64,000 nt of DNA from Spodoptera frugiperda. Lineage: Eukaryota > Arthropoda > Insecta > Lepidoptera > Noctuidae. Below the pieces are notes generated by a model. The model did no database searches, was not told where the DNA came from, and saw only the letters and a program-made list of their open reading frames with translations. Location of the stretch: NCBI RefSeq assembly GCF_023101765.2, contig NC_064214.1, forward strand, positions 1,308,001 through 1,372,000. Reading direction: 5' to 3'. A program made the translations under genes and the position numbers. Each line of letters opens with the position of its first letter. Positions within the stretch are counted from its first letter, which is position 1. Shown in pieces: positions 59,501-64,000 of this stretch.

Positions 59501-62500
59501 TATTAACCGAAAATTATGTTCGGAAACTTTACAGCGAGGTTTTCCAACAAAACGTTAACATTGTAACTACACACTACAAACAGGTAAATCAGTTTCAAAG
59601 AAATACTCAAACACCAAGAAAGGAAAACAGTAATTACAAGGTCTGGTAATCAAAACTTATAAAAGAAAGCCTTGGTCTCTTACAAAGCAACCGGATTAGT
59701 TTTTAGATTTCAACGTTAGATGCGAAAATGAACTGTCCAATTATTTCTTTAGTAACTTCTTTACAAAGGATGCTCAAACATCTATTCAAACGCCACTCAA
59801 CTTTTAAATGTTCTTAAAACATATTCCTTATTGTGACAGAAACATGAAACCAACTACAAAATTGTATGCAGTTACATAACACCACAACTAATGAAAATCA
59901 AATATAGTAATAAACTAATGGGTCTTACGATTATTCATATTAATTAATGAAATTTCAGGAAAATGTTTTATGTATGAATATTGTAGTATGAGACGACGTA
60001 ACAAATACAAAACTAGACATAACAACTTTCATTTTATAGCTGTCGGATTCCGTGGCTCAGGTAGATGGAGGTGCCCAGATGCTTATGAAAGATCCTTTCA
60101 CAGAGCTTAATGATTTTATTGCACTTCTTTTTCATTGTATTGTTTCTATTTCTAACGAAACTGAGTGCTTTAATAAAAAGCAACGATGTTTACTTTAGAG
60201 CTATGAATCAAAAGAAATAAATCCCCAAATGGCCTCTAATAAGTATAGGAAATGTGTTGTTATTCAAATAATGTGTGTCGCTAAGCGGAGTCTTGATCAG
60301 AACATTTCGTACAACGGTTCGCACCGCCCCGCTTTACTTCTGTCTTGACGCATTCTTATCTTTTCTATACTGGATTGACCTCTGTTTATATTTAAAACTA
60401 GTTACTTACTACGTTACCAGTATTATTTTTCGCAACAGCCCCATTTAATTTGTCATTTTACACATTATTTTAAGATATAAAACAACTTTTGAAAATGCAA
60501 CTATGAAATAAAACTGAATAATGTGTGGTAGCGTTTATAAAACCGTTTGATGATCGCAGGATTTGTATGCTAATGATATCTATAAAATGGTTTCTGTTTT
60601 CACTAATCTAAAAATGTATAGCTTGTAAAAGTTTTTTACTCAGCTAAAGGTCACCAGCATATTCCGCTAAGGTCACTTTGTGCAGGTATTTTATTGCCTC
60701 ACTCCGTACAACGTAGCAATTCAACGCAAGGCCAAAATTGCTTTTGTATTTTTTATCCAACAAAATTATACTTATTTACAACATGTAGTTTAGGTATACT
60801 TATCTCTTTATCAACTACAAATTGTCTATTCGGTCTATTTTATAAAATGTAACGCCAAAGGTTAGTGTTTATGCGCGGTACTATGTTGATAAATATTGTT
60901 ATTTGCTTATCACTACTAGTTATTTCCCAACTAATCATTCAGATTTAAATGTGTAATCTAATGATAGTGATTATCTTTAAGTAAATGATTTCCAAGGTAC
61001 TCTTGGCATAAATGGAATAAAAATGTTTTATTAGACTGAACAGCCTCTGTTTCAATGAATAAGAATAAATGTACATTACTACTTTTAAGTCGTATTAGCA
61101 TGTTTTAAGTTTGAATAGGAAAATTAATACAAACGTATGACCTTGCTAGTAAAACTGGTTTGACATTCGCGACTGATTTCAATCTTAATCAAAGTAGACG
61201 ATTCTCTTATCGCACATTGGTAGCATTCACTTGTTGAAATTTTCCAAATAAAACTGTTTATGACCGTATAAAATATATAATGCAAAAATTGTTCTGATAT
61301 TGACATAGTAATTGGTTGACCCTCGAGAGATCGAGAGTCACGGCCATGGATGCTAACCACGGCAAGTTCCGGGTCATCCCTTCCCGCTAAGAGTCTAGAC
61401 GGCATCGCGGCAGTGCAGTGCAACTAAGTAGTTGAATTTCACATTGAGTTTAGTGGTTAAGTAAGTAAGTAAAGCAATTTTTAAGTTTACATCATCAGCA
61501 CTGCCGCCCAGCCTAGTTATGTTTCTCGCGTTCGACCATCGCCGGTTGTGCAACGCCACGACTCGACTTGCCGACACTTGCTTATTGTGGCCAACCCGAC
61601 TCGTTGCCTAACTAGTTTGGCTTCTTGTCGTCTAATTACATCGTTTCATTAGGTTATGCTTCATAATGTAGAAATATTGATCTCTCAACTATCTACTAAT
61701 GCAATGTTATTAGCAGTCTTTGACGGTACATTATTGTAGGACATCATAACATATGTTAGGTTCTGCTGAATCGTTAGCAACAACACATTAATATCACTTT
61801 TCATTCTCTTATCTGCCTTCTACATCCGAAAAAAACCAACCATAGGATTAAGAGCTTATCTACCAGATAAAATGATAGGAATGAAGATGAGCGTTGTCTT
61901 TAAGATTTATGTAATTAAGTAAAAACTTCGAATGACATGCCGGTTATGACCATAGTTTTCCACGGTTACTTTTTGTTCCAAAAAGCAAATAATAGGTGGA
62001 ACACAATAAGTACACAAACACAAAGTCATTCTGATTCATAGTTCGACGGTCTTAAATGCACGAAGAATATAGACACTGCTGATATTTCCAATATTACTGT
62101 AACACAGTTTTACCTTGTATGTACCTACTCCCAACAATAATATGCGTCACTAGTCACATCGTATTTTCCTGTCTACGTAAATTAGTGTTGAAAAATTTTT
62201 GCACGTCAATGTATTAAACATATGTCTAATATTTTACTGTACACAAACAATTCAAATAGCTACCATAATCTGTCTCTATTTCAAAACTCGTAGAGTCAGG
62301 TATTTACTTAAGTATTTTATTTGCAACTCTCACACTTGTAGCATTGTATGGCATTTAAGCATTGTCTAAGGCTTGGGTTCAGGTTTTACTTATGTGCATT
62401 AAAATGGAAACTTCAATTATTTATCATTATCTAACAAAGTGAGTCTCAACAGAATTACGTAGACTTGTGGGAGTCAGTATTTGGTAAATAACAACAGTCC

Positions 62501-62685
62501 TATTAATGCAATCAAAATACAAAATCGTTTTATATTGTATAACTATGTTGACTAATATGTACAAAGCATTTAGGTGACCCAATCAATTATTAATATATGT
62601 ATAATGCAACACTAACCATTGTTTCCTCTTTTTCCAGGACAGATTGGCAAAACCTAAAATACAGTTCCTACCCGGAAATGAAGGG
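50578..62685 (+). CDS. Ell: RNA polymerase II elongation factor ELL, exons 1-2 (3'-partial)
   Basis: Exon 1 is 50578-50712 (45 codons) and exon 2 is 62638-62685 (16 codons), joined in phase 0 across an 11,925-bp intron (donor AGG|GTAAGT, acceptor TTTCCAG|GAC). Exon 1 begins MAALPAGVQYGLSS and contains ELVFVKLTDSALKAIEDFLR; exon 2 gives DRLAKPKIQFLPGNEG. This matches the N-terminus of ELL proteins (human MAALKEDRSYGLSCG, then FHVKLTDSALRAFE and an IRFQG stretch). ELL suppresses Pol II pausing and works in the super and little elongation complexes; Drosophila Ell is Su(Tpl). Exon 2 ends at a clear GTGAGT donor, so the rest of the protein (elongation domain, occludin-like C-terminus) lies to the right of the window. 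Confidence 0.9.
50786..54265. other. ELL intron 1, AT-rich part
   Basis: Very AT-rich intronic sequence with no exon, repeat or RNA gene I can support. An AAGATGGCGCTGTGTG scrap at 51,914 belongs to the small AGATGGCG motif seen elsewhere. Confidence 0.5.
54266..54390. promoter_or_regulatory. CpG-rich patch in ELL intron 1
   Basis: GCATTCGGCGCGTGTCTAGC, GAATCGGGCGCATAGCCGC and GGGCGGCGCCCGCGCAG|GTGAAAG. A possible splice donor follows the GC-rich end, so it could be an alternative first exon or an intronic promoter or enhancer. No coding function is evident. Confidence 0.35.
54850..56208. other. ELL intron 1, nothing identified
   Basis: AT-rich, without exon-like or repeat-like signal that I can name. 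Confidence 0.45.
56209..56710. pseudogene. Unassigned coding-like segment, probably degenerate
   Basis: The segment has coding character in several frames and a base composition unlike the intron around it. The minus strand begins ATGGCTGATTCATTC, but that frame closes after 25 codons. An overlapping minus frame gives LYAIRWTVIRLRYKSDSW, AKKKDQVARLQKMQQKKNG and FVFWGYKEKVDNRLAELNN, and a third ends with a cysteine-rich run (CFEICCFCNFLCNARK, then CPFCVACL). The plus strand has a 105-codon frame starting MDIDQLQALLANINNS at 56305. No single frame is clearly the real one, so a frameshifted transposon or captured gene is likelier than a working gene. I do not recognise the family. Confidence 0.35.
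57405..57560. promoter_or_regulatory. GC-rich patch in ELL intron 1
   Basis: Contains TGACGTCTGCGTGACG (two CRE-like half-sites), GGGCCCGAGGTCGTCGCACC and CCCCCGAGCCTTGGCACC, then CCTCCGCCCGCCCC. Stands out against AT-rich flanks. A regulatory role is possible but not shown. Confidence 0.35.
57561..61300. other. ELL intron 1, nothing firmly identified
   Basis: AT-rich. A small GC-richer block near 58,180-58,300 (GGGGTATACAACCCCGTGAA, a palindrome around GTATAC) may be a repeat remnant, class unknown. Confidence 0.4.
61310..61620. promoter_or_regulatory. Two GC-rich patches near the end of ELL intron 1
   Basis: 61,318-61,425 (CTCGAGAGATCGAGAG palindrome, GGCATCGCGGCAGTGCAGTG) and 61,500-61,610 (CACTGCCGCCCAGCC, GACCATCGCCGGTTGTG). 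Could be regulatory or old repeat sequence; no frame is convincing. Confidence 0.3.
61621..62637. other. End of ELL intron 1
   Basis: AT-rich, ending in a T-rich tract and the acceptor TTTCCAG of exon 2. Nothing else identified. Confidence 0.5.
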
Positions 62686-62807
62686 GTGAGTTGAAGGTTT
62701 ATTTACTTCTTTATGCTAATAAAATGAAAGTGAACAAACACATTTTTATTCTACTTAATAAAATTACTCAATATAAGCTTAACATTCCACGTAAAACATT
62801 ATTTTAA

Positions 62808-62864
62808 GATGGGGTACCACAGGGCGCTATCCTTGGACCATTTTTATTTAACTGCATTGTATTA
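62808..62864 (+). mobile_element. Non-LTR reverse transcriptase relic
   Basis: In frame from 62811 the sequence reads GVPQGAILGPFLFNCI, the conserved GVPQGSxLGPLLF block of non-LTR (jockey/RTE-type) reverse transcriptases. A stop lies two codons upstream and no catalytic YADD is nearby. It is a short, dead scrap in ELL intron 2. Confidence 0.7.
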
Positions 62865-62865
62865 A

Positions 62866-64000
62866 TACGTTGTCCTAATTACTTGCCCCAAAAACCGTTT
62901 ACTAATGTCCCTTATCATTAGTAAAATACCTTATGCACTTAATTTTATAAACAACATGATGTGCATATTTATTGAAATTTTGACTTATAAAAATGTAGGC
63001 TTTCCATATTAATAAATCATGCAGAGAACCGGTAAATGTAAAATTTACGTAGATACACACCGTACCATAAGTCCGTTTCATTAGCTAATGTATTTAACGG
63101 CAGTTTAGAAGCCATAAATAAAACTGTACCTACAAGTTAATTAGCATACCCTAGTATTCTTATTTGATATCAATTGTTGAAACATTAGAGATATCATGTG
63201 TAAACCGCGGTCGAAACAATGACATGAACAAGTTTTACGTTTATTTTGCGAAGACGCCAAAATTGTTTCTTTGTTCCTTAAATATTTTGTCCTCTTTATG
63301 AAATCGCTTTTAGAAAGTCAAGTTCAGTATAAGGTTTCAAATTACCTTCTTCAGAATACATACATAACCTATAACATTTTGGTTTTTGCAAAGAACGGTA
63401 CTTGACGTTAGTCACGTGCGTTGTATTGATGCAATAATTAACAACATTTATTACTTATTGCAATATGTCTTCAGTATCATGCACATTGGAATCTTTAGCT
63501 TTCCTAATAATTTGTGATATAACAATTGTCTGCTTTGCACGTACTTCTCTGTACATTTTACATAATTCGATGACCTTATCAGTAATGACGTTTCGAATGA
63601 ACATTAAGAAATATTTTATTAATAACAACGTGCGTACATCAAGTTATAGTTGTCATGAGTAAACATACAATTGACGTATTTCGAAAACTACTTAGATTTC
63701 ATTAAACACAAGTGCAACACCAAAACTATTATGCAAGTTCAAGCTATAAAAGCAAATGTTTGCTTTAGTTTAAATATGGAGGTGTATTAGTAAGTTTAAC
63801 TCTTGTCCATGGTTAATAAGGATTGAAGATGCATAGTTGCATATAGTATTGGAGTACAGCATCGTCAGGATCTGGGCCTCATCGTCGCACGGGCCTTGAC
63901 TTGCCTCAGGCGTACCAGTTAACGCTTGCGGCACTCGATACGCTTGCGAAATTATATGATGACCCACTTAGCCGATTTCGATTTGTTGCTTGTCGCTGCG
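62866..64000. other. ELL intron 2, right end of window
   Basis: AT-rich. The final 170 bases are GC-richer (CATCGTCGCACGGGCCTTGA, TAACGCTTGCGGCACTCG) and keep a minus-strand frame with PQALTGTPEASQGPCDDEAQ. They may be a repeat fragment; I cannot place them. ELL exon 3 is not visible. Confidence 0.4.

Noticed and set aside
1..64000. CRISPR arrays, bacterial operons, phage or plasmid systems
   Set aside because: No spacer-repeat arrays, no Shine-Dalgarno-led gene strings; introns and lepidopteran repeats show a eukaryotic nuclear sequence.

Overview
The window looks like nuclear DNA of a moth or butterfly (Lepidoptera). It is AT-rich. Its genes are split by GT-AG introns. Its repeats are recognisably lepidopteran: a Helitron with a TCCCAACTAATATTATAAA-type 5' end and a GCGGGCGAAGCCGCGGGC / CTAG 3' end, tRNA-derived SINEs, and LINE tails reading TCAAAGTCAAA. 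There is no prokaryotic gene organisation. Species cannot be fixed from sequence alone; a noctuid-like moth is a guess from repeat style.

Layout. 0-12 kb is gene-poor and repeat-rich. It holds a tRNA-like SINE (family A), a precisely bounded 2.77-kb Helitron that is internally deleted and frameshifted, and several copies of a second, ~150-bp retroposed element (family B) with clear target-site duplications. Two family-B copies sit head to head and two are nested inside family-A copies. 12.6-24.1 kb carries two cuticular protein genes in tandem on the + strand. Both have a three-codon first exon and the Rebers-Riddiford (RR) chitin-binding domain on its own exon between phase-2 introns. The first (276 aa) has a YYPPQQ tail. 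The second (937 aa) has a very long Asn/Gln-rich tail. 24-39 kb shows no gene I can support, only old repeats and anonymous sequence. 39.6-44.2 kb holds the first two coding exons of an unidentified minus-strand gene, with a CpG-rich promoter-like block at ~44.6-44.75 kb.

46.7-64 kb is the conserved gene cluster. A MADF-BESS transcription-factor-like gene (+) converges on a single-exon cytoplasmic tyrosyl-tRNA synthetase (-), which lies divergent to ELL (+), an RNA polymerase II elongation factor. Only the first two ELL coding exons are in the window. They are separated by an 11.9-kb intron that contains CpG-rich patches and an unassigned coding-like segment at 56.2-56.7 kb. ELL continues beyond the right edge.

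The genes do not form one pathway. The two cuticle genes are related duplicates that contribute to exoskeleton. TyrRS and ELL are housekeeping genes that may share a divergent promoter region. I found no clearly new biological system. The most informative observations are the layered SINE insertions with readable target-site duplications, the Helitron with both termini and a 69-bp coding tandem repeat, the long-tailed cuticle protein, the unidentified minus-strand gene, and an NLR tripeptide where human TyrRS has ELR.
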